Positions 15,058-24,425 of a stretch of 64,000 nucleotides of DNA are shown here, in pieces. Position numbers and translations under genes: made by a program. Every line of letters starts with the position of its first letter. Within the stretch, counting starts at the first letter, position 1. Source of the DNA: an uncultured Sphingomonadaceae bacterium (GTDB lineage Bacteria > Pseudomonadota > Alphaproteobacteria > Sphingomonadales > Sphingomonadaceae). The stretch covers positions 369,940 through 433,939 of the forward strand of contig CANMFE010000003.1 in the NCBI GenBank assembly GCA_947497085.1. Reading direction: 5' to 3'. Below the pieces are notes generated by a model. The model searched no databases. It saw only the letters and a list, made by a program, of their open reading frames with translations, and had not been told where the DNA came from.

Positions 15058-16191
15058 ATGACACAGCCAACCCAAAACCGCCCCCAATCCAGCTCCCCGC
15101 AGCCCAAGCCGTATGTGCAGGCGATCCACGCCTATGTGCCGGGCAAGTCTTCGGGCGAGGACGGCAAGCCGCTGGCCAAGCTGTCCGCCAATGAAAACCC
15201 GCTCGGGCATAGCCCGAAAGCGCGCGCGGCGATGCAGGATGCGGCGGCAGCAAGTGGCGCACTTTATCCCGACCCTGATGCGGCGGAGCTGCGGCAGGCG
15301 ATCGCGGACGCGCACGGGCTGGAGGCTGCACATATCGTATGCGGCACCGGGTCGGACGAGCTGCTCAACCTGGCCGCACAGGGTTATGCGGGCGAAGGCG
15401 ATGAAGTGCTTTATGTGCGTTATGGCTTTGCCGTGTATGACATTGCCGCGCGGCGCGTGGGGGCCACTCCGATCATTGCCCCGGACAATGATTACGCGAC
15501 CGATATTGATGCGCTGATTGATTGCATCACGGAGCGGACGCGCGTGATATTTCTCGCCAACCCCAACAATCCCACCGGCACATTGGCGAGCCGCGCCGAT
15601 ATTGCGCGTCTGCATGCCGCCATCCCTTCCGATGTATTGTTCGTACTCGACCAGGCCTATGCCGAGTATCTGGAAGAAACCGATGATGATGGCGGGCTGG
15701 AACTCGCACAGTCGGCGGACAATGTACTGGTGACGCGCACATTTTCCAAGATTTACGGGCTGGCCGGAGAGCGGATTGGCTGGGCCACGGGCCACGCCGA
15801 CATTATCGCCACGCTGAACCGGATACGCGGGCCGTTTAACGTCACTAGCACTGGGCAGACGGCGGCTATCGCAGCGCTTGGCGATCAGGAATTCGTGGCA
15901 CATTCGCGCGCGCACAATGCGAAATGGCGCGACTGGCTGGCGAATGAAATAGAGGCGATGGGCAATTTCGGCCTGTCCGCCGTGCCGTCGCATACCAATT
16001 TCCTGCTGGTACTGTTCCCCGATGCCGGTCTCGCCGAAACGGCGCTGAATGGATTGATGGACGCCGGTTATATCGTGCGCTGGCTGCCCGGACAGGGATT
16101 ACCCCATGCCCTGCGCATTACCATTGGCAGCGAAGCCGATATGCGCGCCCTGGTGGCGGCACTGCGCGATATTATGGAAGCCAGGGCATGA
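15058..16191 (+). CDS. hisC: Histidinol-phosphate aminotransferase
   Basis: A 377-residue PLP-dependent class I/II aminotransferase. [10 protein letters not shown] near residue 40, [15 protein letters not shown] and the PLP lysine in [15 protein letters not shown] are all present, and the C-terminal arginine region is intact. HisC converts imidazole-acetol phosphate to histidinol phosphate. Downstream overlap with tyrA (ATGA) suggests that it also serves aromatic amino acid transamination, as some HisC proteins do. The ATG at 15058 is chosen because the protein becomes family-like soon after; the frame is open back to 14890 over intergenic sequence. No strong Shine-Dalgarno is visible. Confidence 0.92.
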   Translation: MTQPTQNRPQSSSPQPKPYVQAIHAYVPGKSSGEDGKPLAKLSANENPLGHSPKARAAMQDAAAASGALYPDPDAAELRQAIADAHGLEAAHIVCGTGSDELLNLAAQGYAGEGDEVLYVRYGFAVYDIAARRVGATPIIAPDNDYATDIDALIDCITERTRVIFLANPNNPTGTLASRADIARLHAAIPSDVLFVLDQAYAEYLEETDDDGGLELAQSADNVLVTRTFSKIYGLAGERIGWATGHADIIATLNRIRGPFNVTSTGQTAAIAALGDQEFVAHSRAHNAKWRDWLANEIEAMGNFGLSAVPSHTNFLLVLFPDAGLAETALNGLMDAGYIVRWLPGQGLPHALRITIGSEADMRALVAALRDIMEARA

Positions 16192-17102
16192 ACGGCGCGC
16201 CATTTCGGCATGTCGCCATTATCGGGCTGGGGCTGATCGGATCCTCCATCGCGCGTGCGGTGCGCGAACATATGCCTGACATGCGCATTTCCGGTTTTGA
16301 TGGCAGCAAAGACACATGCGCAAAGGCCGATGCGTTGAAGCTGTGCGACCATATCGGCACGGATTATTCAGGCGGTCTGGATAAAGCCGATCTCGTCATT
16401 CTGTGTGTCCCTGTCGGCGCAATGGAGCAGGTGCTGGCCGACATCGCCCCGCATCTGGCCGCAGACGCGGTCATCAGCGATGTGGGTTCGTGCAAATCCA
16501 GCGTGATGGCCGCGATGCGCGCAAAAGTGCCGGAGCATATCTTCATCCCCGCGCACCCCGTGGCGGGCACCGAGAAAAGCGGGCCTGACGCGGGCTTTGC
16601 CAGCCTGTTCAAGGGCCGCTGGTGCATTATCACGCCCGATACGGGCACCGACAACGCGGCTGTAGAGCGCCTGACCGCCTTCTGGCAGGCATTGGGCGCA
16701 GATGTGGAAATCATGGACGCCGCGCATCACGACATGGTGCTCGCCGTAACCAGCCATTTGCCTCACCTGATCGCCTATACGATTGTCGGCACTGCGTCCG
16801 ATCTGGAAGATGTGACGCAGAGCGAAGTGATCAAATACAGCGCGGGCGGCTTTCGCGATTTCACCCGCATCGCCGCATCCGACCCCGTCATGTGGCGTGA
16901 TGTATTCCTGTCCAACAAGGATGCCGTGCTGGAAATGCTACAGCGCTTTTCCGAAGACCTGAGCGCTTTGCAGCGCGCCATTCGCTGGGAAAAAGCGGAT
17001 GAGCTGGAAGAGCTGTTCACCCGCACCCGCGCGATACGCCGCGAGATTATCGAGGAAGGCCAGGATGACGCCGCGCCCGATTTTGGGCGCAGTCATGAGT
17101 GA
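16188..17102 (+). CDS. tyrA: Prephenate/cyclohexadienyl dehydrogenase
   Basis: A 304-residue NAD(P)-dependent dehydrogenase of the TyrA family. The Rossmann motif [13 protein letters not shown] is at the N-terminus. [23 protein letters not shown] and the helical C-terminal dimer domain with THxPH-like SHLPHLIAY follow. It oxidatively decarboxylates prephenate or arogenate in tyrosine synthesis; the preferred substrate cannot be read with confidence. It overlaps hisC by four bases, so the two are translationally coupled. Its last 10 bp overlap the convergent acyltransferase gene. Confidence 0.92.
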   Translation: MNGAPFRHVAIIGLGLIGSSIARAVREHMPDMRISGFDGSKDTCAKADALKLCDHIGTDYSGGLDKADLVILCVPVGAMEQVLADIAPHLAADAVISDVGSCKSSVMAAMRAKVPEHIFIPAHPVAGTEKSGPDAGFASLFKGRWCIITPDTGTDNAAVERLTAFWQALGADVEIMDAAHHDMVLAVTSHLPHLIAYTIVGTASDLEDVTQSEVIKYSAGGFRDFTRIAASDPVMWRDVFLSNKDAVLEMLQRFSEDLSALQRAIRWEKADELEELFTRTRAIRREIIEEGQDDAAPDFGRSHE

Positions 17103-17815
17103 GGATTCTTTTTGACCTCCCCATTCAACGCATTGATCGCTTCATGTACCCGCGCCTCGATTTCCGCGCGCGGCAGGCCGGGGGGAATTTCCTCGCCGAC
17201 CAGATAGGTGATCACGCCCGGTTTTTTGACAAAGCTGTGCTTGGGGCTGTGCTGTCCGGTATTCACCGCAATCGGCACCACCGGCAGGTTCGCGATTTTA
17301 TATAGCCCGGCGAAACCCGATTGCAGGGGCGGCCGCTCGCCATGCGGAACGCGGGTACCCTCGGCGAAAATAACGATCGAACGCCCCTCGGCCACAAACT
17401 CGCGCACCGTGCGCAGCATTTGCCGCAGGCTTTTCGCCCCACCCCCGCGATCAACAAATATCATGCCATAACGCCGCGCCACCGCACCCCAGAAAGGAAT
17501 GCGCGAAAGCTCCTGCTTCGCGACCACACCGGGGTTCTTAAACAGCCGGAGCACTTCTATCGTTTCAAACATGCTTTCATGCTTGATCGCATAGAGTACC
17601 GGTTTTTCGCCGAATTCACCGACAATCTTCGCGCGGATATTCAGGAAAATGCGCGCGCATGCATAATGGAAATGGCCCCATCCATGCGCGCAGGCCCGCA
17701 GGAAGCGGCGCGAAAAGGGGAAACCGGCCAGCGCCGCCAGTACAAACAGTAACGAACCGGTATAAAATACCAGCGCAAACAAGAGCGAGCGGACAAGGTT
17801 GATCAGATATCGCAT
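17093..17815 (-). CDS. 1-acyl-sn-glycerol-3-phosphate acyltransferase-like protein
   Basis: A 240-residue PlsC-domain acyltransferase. An N-terminal membrane segment (about residues 8-32) anchors it in the inner membrane. The catalytic block is KHESMFET (HX4E rather than the commoner HX4D), followed by the IPFWGAVARRYGMIFVDRGG region and FAEGTRVP, and then VVPIAVNTG. Such enzymes esterify lysophosphatidic acid in phospholipid synthesis. It follows the ydcF-like gene with an 11-bp gap and probably belongs to the ftsE-ftsX-ydcF transcript. Overlap with tyrA is convergent. Confidence 0.88.
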   Translation of the reverse strand: MRYLINLVRSLLFALVFYTGSLLFVLAALAGFPFSRRFLRACAHGWGHFHYACARIFLNIRAKIVGEFGEKPVLYAIKHESMFETIEVLRLFKNPGVVAKQELSRIPFWGAVARRYGMIFVDRGGGAKSLRQMLRTVREFVAEGRSIVIFAEGTRVPHGERPPLQSGFAGLYKIANLPVVPIAVNTGQHSPKHSFVKKPGVITYLVGEEIPPGLPRAEIEARVHEAINALNGEVKKNPHS

Positions 17816-17826
17816 TTAAACGCGGC

Positions 17827-18357
17827 CTAGATGTTCGCAGCGCCCGCGGCAAGACTGAACAGATATTTGTGATATTCGAGGAACAGCGTTTCCAGTGTCG
17901 GCTCGCTGCGCACCGCATCGGGTTTCACAATAACACCTGCGGGCAGGGCATGCTCTATTTCATTGCGCGCGCGGCGCATATGCCAGTCGGTGGTGACCAG
18001 CCGTATCGACTTATAATCATGTTCGGCAATCCAGGCCGCGGTTTCGCCGCCATTGGTGCGCGTATCGACAGCGTCAAAGCCAAGGTCGATGCAGCAGCTG
18101 AACAGCTGCAGCGGCTTGTCATATTCGGCGGCCAGCTCGGGTGCCCTGACATCGCGGTCAACGCCCGAGATCAGCATCTGGGGTGCCCATTTCTTTTCCA
18201 GCACCTCAAGCCCGCGATCAATCCGCTTGGCACCGCCTGTGAGTACGACAACAGCGTCGGTTTTCTCCTCCCCCATAGGCTGGGGCAGAGCGATGGTGAA
18301 CCAGGCGAAACCCAGCATCCATAAGAGCAGTAAAGCGGAGACAAACCGTATAATCAC
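17827..18357 (-). CDS. YdcF/SanA-like DUF218 protein
   Basis: A 176-residue DUF218-domain protein with an N-terminal membrane segment (FVSALLLLWMLGFAWF). The domain starts DAVVVLTGGAKRIDRGLEVL, with the GVDRDV and TNGGETAAWI regions and TTDWHMRRAR later, all typical of YdcF-like envelope proteins. Their biochemical role is unclear; several are linked to cell-envelope barrier function. I place the start at a GTG (18357) overlapping the ftsX stop in GTGA, which gives a membrane anchor right at the N-terminus. The longer frame reads antisense-like sequence from ftsX and is unlikely. Confidence 0.85.
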   Translation of the reverse strand: MIIRFVSALLLLWMLGFAWFTIALPQPMGEEKTDAVVVLTGGAKRIDRGLEVLEKKWAPQMLISGVDRDVRAPELAAEYDKPLQLFSCCIDLGFDAVDTRTNGGETAAWIAEHDYKSIRLVTTDWHMRRARNEIEHALPAGVIVKPDAVRSEPTLETLFLEYHKYLFSLAAGAANI

Positions 18358-19250
18358 AACATTTTCCGTAGGGCGCGCATGATGGTCACGCGCGCGGTGA
18401 GCATGGCCAGCACGATGCCGCCAATGGGGATGAGCGCCAATATTGCCCAATCATGCCAGCGCAGCAAGCCCGATTCGAGTAAACCCGAACCAATTTCACC
18501 CATCTGCACCGCGATAAAGAATAGAACCATCAGTGCGGCAACAATGCCGATCGCACCGCCAAAACCGGCATCCAGAGCTATGCGCCTCTGGAACAGGCGG
18601 GTTATCTGCCCATCCGTGGCACCCAAAAGATGCATGATATCAATTGTTTCACGGTGCGTATCGAGTGCACTGCGCGCTGCCAGCAGAACGGTCGCCGAAG
18701 TCGCAAAGGCCAGCAGCAGGACAAGACCAAGTGCCAGATATTGCAGAGATTTTAGAAGATTGAAAACCGGTTTAAGCCAGGAGCCGTGTGCATCGACCCG
18801 GGCAGCGGGCGCAATATCGGCCAACAGATCGCGTATTTCGTCCAGGTTCGCCTCTGTCGCCGGGCCATTCAGGTCGAGGTCAATGAGCGCTGGAATGGGT
18901 ATCGTGTCATCGAGCCCGTCCGAGCCGATCCACGGCGCCAGCATCTCTTCGACATCCGCTTCCGAAACAGGTTCCACCTTTTCCACCAGCTGGATTTTGC
19001 TGAGCGCCTCAACCGCAGCGCCTGCCTGTTCCGCACGCAGATCGGGATTGGCCTCAACAACCTGTACCGTTGCCCGCCCGGCAAGATCGGCATTCACCCT
19101 GTCCGCCGATGCCCTGACAGAAAGCCCGGCCGCCGCCGCCAAAATAGTCAGGAACATCATGATCGCAATTACCCATGGCATGGGGCCGGTCAGGCGCCCT
19201 TCGGGTATCAGGCCCCGGTCCTGCACGGAAGGAAGGGTAAGGAAAGCCAT
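18354..19250 (-). CDS. ftsX: Cell division protein FtsX (permease-like)
   Basis: A 298-residue FtsX. There is one membrane segment after a short cytoplasmic tail (WVIAIMMFLTILAAAAGLSV), a large periplasmic domain (about residues 50-160), and three further membrane segments with the FtsX/MacB signature near LLGATDGQITRLFQRRIALD. With FtsE it forms a complex at the division site that controls peptidoglycan hydrolysis. The start at 19250 (MAFLTLPSV) lies four bases after the ftsE stop; upstream ATGs overlap ftsE. This alphaproteobacterial FtsX is divergent in the periplasmic part, as usual. Confidence 0.92.
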   Translation of the reverse strand: MAFLTLPSVQDRGLIPEGRLTGPMPWVIAIMMFLTILAAAAGLSVRASADRVNADLAGRATVQVVEANPDLRAEQAGAAVEALSKIQLVEKVEPVSEADVEEMLAPWIGSDGLDDTIPIPALIDLDLNGPATEANLDEIRDLLADIAPAARVDAHGSWLKPVFNLLKSLQYLALGLVLLLAFATSATVLLAARSALDTHRETIDIMHLLGATDGQITRLFQRRIALDAGFGGAIGIVAALMVLFFIAVQMGEIGSGLLESGLLRWHDWAILALIPIGGIVLAMLTARVTIMRALRKML

Positions 19251-19254
19251 GCCC

Positions 19255-19974
19255 CTAGCGCACCCGCCTCGCATCATCGGGCCGTGGCGGGTAACGCAGC
19301 GCACCTGTGGGGTCGGAGATGTGACCCTTGTCGAGGTGCATCATCTGCGCATCCTTCACCTTGCTGAGCAGGTGCAGGTCATGCGTCGCAACCACCACCG
19401 TAGTGCCCAGTTTGTTCAGCGCCTCAAACAGGCGCAGCAGCCGCAGCGCCATATCGGGATCAACATTGCCCGTCGGTTCATCCGCGACAAGGATTTCCGG
19501 GCGGGATATTACAGCACGGGCAATCGCCACACGCTGTTGCTCCCCGCCCGATAGTGTTGCCGGACGGGCACTGGCACGATCTCCGATGCCAACCCAGTCA
19601 AGCATTTCCGCCACCGGCTGCTGCAGCTCGCGCTCGCTTACCCCCGCCACCCGCAGCGGCAGGGCAATATTGTCAAACGCCGAAAGGTGCGGCACCAGAC
19701 GGAAATCCTGAAACACAACGCCAATACGGCGGCGCAGCGCCGGCAATTCCTCACGCGGCAAGGTCACCGCATCGGTGCCGAATAATTTGATAAGGCCGCG
19801 GCTGGGCCGCTGGGCCAGAAACAATAGGCGCAGCAGCGATGTCTTGCCCGCCCCCGACGCACCTGTAAGAAAATAGAAACGGCCCGGAAAGAGAGTAAAG
19901 CTTATATCGGACAGGGTTTCGGTATCCGTGCCATAACGCAGGCCTACATTTTCAAATTGCACAATACTGTCCAT
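19255..19974 (-). CDS. ftsE: Cell division ATP-binding protein FtsE
   Basis: A 239-residue ABC ATPase. Walker A is [11 protein letters not shown], the Q-loop lies in [16 protein letters not shown], the signature is [14 protein letters not shown], and Walker B is [12 protein letters not shown] with a switch histidine in VVATHDLHL. It partners FtsX in the inner membrane to activate cell-wall hydrolases at the septum. The protein continues about 15-20 residues beyond the normal core. It is the first gene of the transcript ftsE-ftsX-ydcF-plsC and is divergent from the zinc-ribbon gene. Confidence 0.94.
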   Translation of the reverse strand: MDSIVQFENVGLRYGTDTETLSDISFTLFPGRFYFLTGASGAGKTSLLRLLFLAQRPSRGLIKLFGTDAVTLPREELPALRRRIGVVFQDFRLVPHLSAFDNIALPLRVAGVSERELQQPVAEMLDWVGIGDRASARPATLSGGEQQRVAIARAVISRPEILVADEPTGNVDPDMALRLLRLFEALNKLGTTVVVATHDLHLLSKVKDAQMMHLDKGHISDPTGALRYPPRPDDARRVR

Positions 19975-20113
19975 CGCAAAAACCGATAGGGTCTTTTGCC
20001 CGCCGGATAAAGGATATTTATTGGCCGGGTATCGCCTGTCCGGTCAATTTCGCTGTGTAAAACCGCGTATCCGACCTTGCCACAAAGCGCGTGCGCGTGT
20101 TTAGAAAGCAGCT

Positions 20114-20944
20114 ATGATTATCGCCTGCCCAGCGTGCCACACAAAATATGCCGTGCCGGACAATGCCATTGGCATTGATGGCCGCACGGTGCGCTGTGCC
20201 AAATGCGAACATAGCTGGTTTCAGGAGGGCGCACCTGCCGATGTCGCGCCGCCACCAGGTGACCCGGCACCACAGGCGTCAGCCGTGCCGCAGCAGGAAG
20301 ATACAGCAGAGCCCCCGATTCAGGCACCGGAAGCCGAGGCGCCTGCAGCCGCTGAACCCGTAAAGACGGAAGCACAACCTTCCGACCCCCCGGAAACCGA
20401 AATTCCAGCCGCTGCGCCAACCCCGCCCGCTCCGACGCCTTCCGCGCAACCGGTCCAACCCGATCTGGAAGAGACGGATGTAGCGCCAGACAACAAGGCA
20501 TCCACCGCCATTGCCCGCCCGCGGCGTAACCCGGCACGGCTATGGACGATATTGGCGATCAGCTTTGCGCTGCTGGCAGCCCTCACCATTGGCGCAGTGT
20601 CCTATTTTGGACTACCCGGTTTCCTTGGTGGCGGCGCGACATTTGCCGAACAAGAGCCCGATCTTGTCATCGAGTTTCCGGTCGAAAAGCAGGAACGCCG
20701 CCGCGCGCCCAGCGGCACCGAATATTTCGCCGCCAGCGGCACCGTGGTCAATACCGGCACCACGACGCAAAAAGTACCGGACATGCTGATCGTGCTGCGC
20801 GACGCACGCGGGCGGATTGTCTATAACTGGGAAGTGAAAGCGCCGGTAGACGAGCTTGGCCCCGGCGAGCGCGCCAATTTCAACGAAGCCGTGGTCGATA
20901 TCCCCCGTTCTGCCACGGTGGCGGAAATTGGCTGGTCTCCTTAA
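20114..20944 (+). CDS. MJ0042 zinc-ribbon/DUF3426 membrane protein
   Basis: A 276-residue protein found next to ftsEX in many alphaproteobacteria. The N-terminus is an MJ0042 zinc ribbon (CPACHTKYAV and VRCAKCEHSW, four cysteines). It is followed by a long Pro/Ala/Glu-rich linker (about 45-135), a single membrane segment (TILAISFALLAALTIGAVSYF) and a C-terminal domain (SGTVVNTGTTTQKVPDMLI) of the DUF3426 type. The predicted topology puts the zinc ribbon in the cytoplasm and the C-terminal domain in the periplasm. Its function is not established; gene context suggests an envelope or division role. Divergent from ftsE. Confidence 0.85.
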   Translation: MIIACPACHTKYAVPDNAIGIDGRTVRCAKCEHSWFQEGAPADVAPPPGDPAPQASAVPQQEDTAEPPIQAPEAEAPAAAEPVKTEAQPSDPPETEIPAAAPTPPAPTPSAQPVQPDLEETDVAPDNKASTAIARPRRNPARLWTILAISFALLAALTIGAVSYFGLPGFLGGGATFAEQEPDLVIEFPVEKQERRRAPSGTEYFAASGTVVNTGTTTQKVPDMLIVLRDARGRIVYNWEVKAPVDELGPGERANFNEAVVDIPRSATVAEIGWSP

Positions 20945-21084
20945 GGCTGAAACTCTGGCCACAAGGCTCCGTAACAGGCGCGCTATCCGGATTTACACAT
21001 TTTGCATGCAAATAGCCCGCAATAGATATTGCGCACCCGCGCGGCCTTTGCTAATGGCACGCGCCTACCTTGCAATATGGACAT

Positions 21085-21173
21085 GCGGCCGTGGCGGAAT
21101 TGGTAGACGCGCAGCGTTGAGGTCGCTGTGGGAGTTAAATCCCGTGGAAGTTCGAGTCTTCTCGGCCGCACCA
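21085..21173 (+). tRNA. tRNA-Leu (anticodon GAG)
   Basis: An 89-base class II tRNA including encoded CCA. The acceptor stem GCGGCCG pairs with CGGCCGC, then A-CCA. The anticodon loop TTGAGGT gives GAG at 21119-21121, reading CUC/CUU. The long variable arm (GGGAGTTAAATCCC) and the T loop TTCGAGT are typical of leucine tRNAs. Confidence 0.97.
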
Positions 21174-21218
21174 GATTTCAAAAAGCCTGACCCTTGGGCC
21201 AGACCAGCAAAATTCTTG

Positions 21219-21566
21219 TTACCAACTGGCCCCGTCGACATGTTCGAGCGGGATATCCTGCCACGCCTCACGGTCAAATATACGTGCATTTACGCCCATA
21301 CGATCAACGGGTGCCGCCGATGCGGTCCAGTGCGTTGCTATCCCGCAATGGCTGCACCGCCAAAACGTAATCGCTCTGTCCCCATGCGCATATCCGCTAA
21401 GGTCATCCGCTCCTGCCGCAACCGTCACTTCACCCGGATGATAATATGCTCCAAGCCAGCCCGTCCTGCTGCATATGGAGCAATTACAACTTACCAGTTT
21501 TTCAGGCAGCGCCGGCGTAGATATGCTGACCGCACCGCAATGACATGCTCCAGTAATTTCATGCAT
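21219..21566 (-). CDS. GFA family (DUF636) zinc-binding protein
   Basis: A 115-residue protein of the glutathione-dependent formaldehyde-activating (GFA/CENP-V) fold. Its zinc ligands are in ACHCGAV, CNCSICSRTG and CSHCGIATHW, which form the two zinc sites of the family. Despite the name, most members have unknown substrates and no proven enzymatic formaldehyde role. An AAGGA Shine-Dalgarno supports the ATG at 21566. It lies alone between tRNA-Leu and the AI-2E permease gene. Confidence 0.88.
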   Translation of the reverse strand: MHEITGACHCGAVSISTPALPEKLVSCNCSICSRTGWLGAYYHPGEVTVAAGADDLSGYAHGDRAITFWRCSHCGIATHWTASAAPVDRMGVNARIFDREAWQDIPLEHVDGASW

Positions 21567-21675
21567 TCTTTATATCCTTACCCATTAACTGATTTGGAAC
21601 ATAAGTAGAACATATTTTGGGGAACGTCAATTCTTACGGGCCCACAACACCATAAACAGACCGATATTCAAAAAG

Positions 21676-22761
21676 CTATGCGGATGCTTCCGTATCGCCA
21701 CCGCCCCGTGTTTCGACAAATATGTGCCAGACCGCCAGGAATGCGGCGGCAAGCAGCGGACCGATTATGATGCCGTTAAAGCCGAATAGCTGCAGACCGC
21801 TCAAAGTTGTTATCAGGACAATATAATCGGGAATGCGCGTTTCGCGCCCCACCAGTATCGGCCGCACCACATTGTCGACCATGGAGATGATGAAAATGCC
21901 GCACAGCGCCAGGATGACTCCGTCAAAAAGCGACCCCGTTACCATCAGGTAAATGGCGACCGGTGCCCATACCAGACCCGTGCCAATCGCCGGGATCAGC
22001 GAGAGGAACCCCATCAGCACGCCCCAGAGCAATGCGCCAGGAATATCCAGCATATAGAATATGAACCCGCCAATCGCGCCCTGTAATATCGCCACCACAC
22101 CGGTACCGTTAATGGTCGCGCGGATCACGACAATGAACTTGGCCAGCAGCGAATGGCGCTGCTCGGCATGCAGCGGGATTGCAGTCTCGATTTTCTGCGC
22201 AAGCGTATCGCCGTCGCGCAGCAGGAAGAATGTGAGGTAGAGTGTCACGCCCAGCGCGAGGAAAAAGCTGATCGCGCCCTGGCCAATCTTGAAAAGCTGT
22301 GAAATCAGGAATTCCAGCACGCTGGTAACGCCCGCATAAAGCCGTTCGCGGATCGACTCAGTGTCGGCAAAACCATAAGCCTCCAGCTGTTCACGCATCC
22401 AGGCAGGCAACGCTTTTTCGGCTTCGGCAAAGGCCCGGGCAAAGTCAATCTCACCCGATCGCAGACGCTCATAGACACCCGATGCTTCATGCACCAGTGC
22501 AACACCCAGCGCCAATGCCGGCGCGATCACCAGTGCAATGATGATAAGCAGCGTCAGCAGTGCCGCACTATTTGTCCGGTCCGGCAGAAATCCCAGAATG
22601 CGTTTGTTGAGCGGCATGAACAGCACCGCCAATATGATACCCCATAAAATCGCGCCCAGAAAAGGTTCTATCAGCCACGCAAAGGCCAGGGTAACAATGG
22701 CCAGCAGGACAAGCAGGAAATTCCATTCCAGCCCCGAAGTCGATGGCTTGCGCTCATCCAT
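21676..22761 (-). CDS. AI-2E family transporter
   Basis: A 361-residue integral membrane protein of the AI-2E exporter (UPF0118/PerM) family. There are two or three N-terminal membrane segments, a soluble region at about 85-145, and a C-terminal bundle with LTFFLLRDGDTLAQKI, AILQGAIGGFIFYMLDIPGALLWG and the PAIGTGLVWAPVAIYL segment typical of the family. Members have been linked to autoinducer-2 export or ion/proton antiport, so the substrate is unknown here. It is monocistronic, 78 bp downstream of eda on the same strand. Confidence 0.9.
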   Translation of the reverse strand: MDERKPSTSGLEWNFLLVLLAIVTLAFAWLIEPFLGAILWGIILAVLFMPLNKRILGFLPDRTNSAALLTLLIIIALVIAPALALGVALVHEASGVYERLRSGEIDFARAFAEAEKALPAWMREQLEAYGFADTESIRERLYAGVTSVLEFLISQLFKIGQGAISFFLALGVTLYLTFFLLRDGDTLAQKIETAIPLHAEQRHSLLAKFIVVIRATINGTGVVAILQGAIGGFIFYMLDIPGALLWGVLMGFLSLIPAIGTGLVWAPVAIYLMVTGSLFDGVILALCGIFIISMVDNVVRPILVGRETRIPDYIVLITTLSGLQLFGFNGIIIGPLLAAAFLAVWHIFVETRGGGDTEASA

Positions 22762-22839
22762 ATTTTCGGCCCTGCCTGCTTATGTGTTTCATTCCCATAA
22801 GACAGCACTAGCAACCGATTGGTCTATAGGCAATATGGC

Positions 22840-23451
22840 TTAACGCAGAGCAGCCGCCGCTCTCGCATTTGCCGTTATCACATCCATATCCGGCGCGCCT
22901 CCCGGCACGACCCAGCTGCCACCGACGCACAATATCTGATCATGCACCAGCCATTCGGTGGCCGTATCCGCCTTGATGCCGCCCGTGGGGCAGAATTTGC
23001 ACTGACCAAACGGTCCGGCAAGTGCTTTCAGCGCGGGCAACCCACCCGACGCTTCGGCAGGGAAAAATTTGAAATGGGTGAGACCCAGATCCAGCCCGCG
23101 CATGATATCACCTGCACTGGCAACACCCGGCAGAAACGGAATATCGCGCACCACCGCCGCTTTGCCCAGCCTGTCCGTCAGTCCCGGTGCGACGATAAAT
23201 TCGCTGCCCGCCGTTATCGCCGCGTCCAGTTCATCCGGATTGGTCACCGTGCCCGCACCGACAATCGCGCCCTCCACGCTTTTCATGGCACGGATCACAT
23301 CAAGCGCGGCATCAGTGCGCAATGTCACCTCCAGCACGGTCAGGCCGCCCGCCACCAGTGCCTTGGCCACCGGCACCGCATGCGCCACATCTTCTATCAC
23401 CAGCACGGGGATGACCGGCGCAGTGCGCATAATCTTTTCAATGGGCTTCAT
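22840..23451 (-). CDS. eda: 2-dehydro-3-deoxyphosphogluconate (KDPG) aldolase
   Basis: A 203-residue class I aldolase that splits KDPG into pyruvate and glyceraldehyde 3-phosphate, the last step of the Entner-Doudoroff pathway. The catalytic glutamate is in LEVTLRT, the Schiff-base lysine in HFKFFPAE, and the phosphate-binding segments in GAGTV, PTGGI and GGSW. It is the last gene of the zwf-pgl-edd-glk-eda operon, with its start overlapping the glk stop by four bases. Confidence 0.95.
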   Translation of the reverse strand: MKPIEKIMRTAPVIPVLVIEDVAHAVPVAKALVAGGLTVLEVTLRTDAALDVIRAMKSVEGAIVGAGTVTNPDELDAAITAGSEFIVAPGLTDRLGKAAVVRDIPFLPGVASAGDIMRGLDLGLTHFKFFPAEASGGLPALKALAGPFGQCKFCPTGGIKADTATEWLVHDQILCVGGSWVVPGGAPDMDVITANARAAAALR

Positions 23452-24425
23452 ACTGCGTGCTCCTTCACAAATGCCGCCGCCGCGCCATAGAGGCCCGGTT
23501 CGTCATGCAATAATTGTTTCACGGGAATCTGCTCCATCAGCGATTCAAACCGTCCCTTGGCGACAAAACGCTGCCGGAAACCCGATTCAGGCAGTCGGTC
23601 CGCTATGCGGTTTCCGAGACCGCCCGCCATCACCACGCGGTGCCCGCCCTGCGCCAGCGCCAGATCACCCGCGACCGCGCCCAGGCACAGGCAGAACCGG
23701 TCAAATGCAGCCGATGCCAAACTGTCTTCGCCAGACAGCGCCAACTGCCATAGCTCCCTGTCGCCCAGCTTCTGCGCCGCCGCGCCTTCCATTTCGGCAA
23801 GCGTGCGATAAATGACCTGCAGACCCGGACCGGAAGACACCCGCTCCGCCGACACGCGCCTGTGCGTTTCGCGCAGGTTTGACAGCAGCCGGTCCTCGAC
23901 ATGGTCAAGCGGCGCAAAATCAATATGCCCGCCCTCTGTCTCCGTCACATGATAGCCGCCCGCATGGTGCAGGATGTTTGCCACGCCCAGGCCGGTGCCC
24001 GGTCCCACAATGGTGGTCACACCGTGCGGAGACAGTGTTTCTTCTGGCCCGCAGATATGGCTGAACATGTCTTCATCCAGCACCGCCACGGCATGACCCA
24101 CCGCGCCAAAATCATTGACCAGCGTATATCGGTCCAGCTCCAATTTGTCGCAAATCAGCGCGGGCCGCACCAGCCAGCTGCTATTGGTGAAATAGATGAC
24201 ATCGCCGCCCAGTCGGCCCGCCACCGCCAACGCGCCGTCACGTGGCAGTTCCCGGCCAATCTCTCGCCCATAGGCCTGCCACGCGATCTGCAGGCTGGCA
24301 TGGTCCGCGCTTTTCATTTTGACGATATGGCCTAGTCCGGTGACACACCCGCCTTCAACCGAGGCAATGGCAAAACGCGCATGGGTACCGCCAATATCGG
24401 CTACAGCGATTTCTTGCACGCTCAA
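23448..24425 (-). CDS. glk: Glucokinase
   Basis: A 325-residue bacterial glucokinase of the ROK-unrelated Glk family. The ATP site is [14 protein letters not shown] at the N-terminus. [12 protein letters not shown] carries the catalytic aspartate, GPGTGLGVA the second phosphate motif, and [11 protein letters not shown] the sugar-binding glutamate and histidine. It phosphorylates cytoplasmic glucose to feed Zwf, fitting its place in the Entner-Doudoroff operon. It overlaps edd and eda by four bases each, so translation is coupled along the operon. Confidence 0.94.
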   Translation of the reverse strand: MSVQEIAVADIGGTHARFAIASVEGGCVTGLGHIVKMKSADHASLQIAWQAYGREIGRELPRDGALAVAGRLGGDVIYFTNSSWLVRPALICDKLELDRYTLVNDFGAVGHAVAVLDEDMFSHICGPEETLSPHGVTTIVGPGTGLGVANILHHAGGYHVTETEGGHIDFAPLDHVEDRLLSNLRETHRRVSAERVSSGPGLQVIYRTLAEMEGAAAQKLGDRELWQLALSGEDSLASAAFDRFCLCLGAVAGDLALAQGGHRVVMAGGLGNRIADRLPESGFRQRFVAKGRFESLMEQIPVKQLLHDEPGLYGAAAAFVKEHAV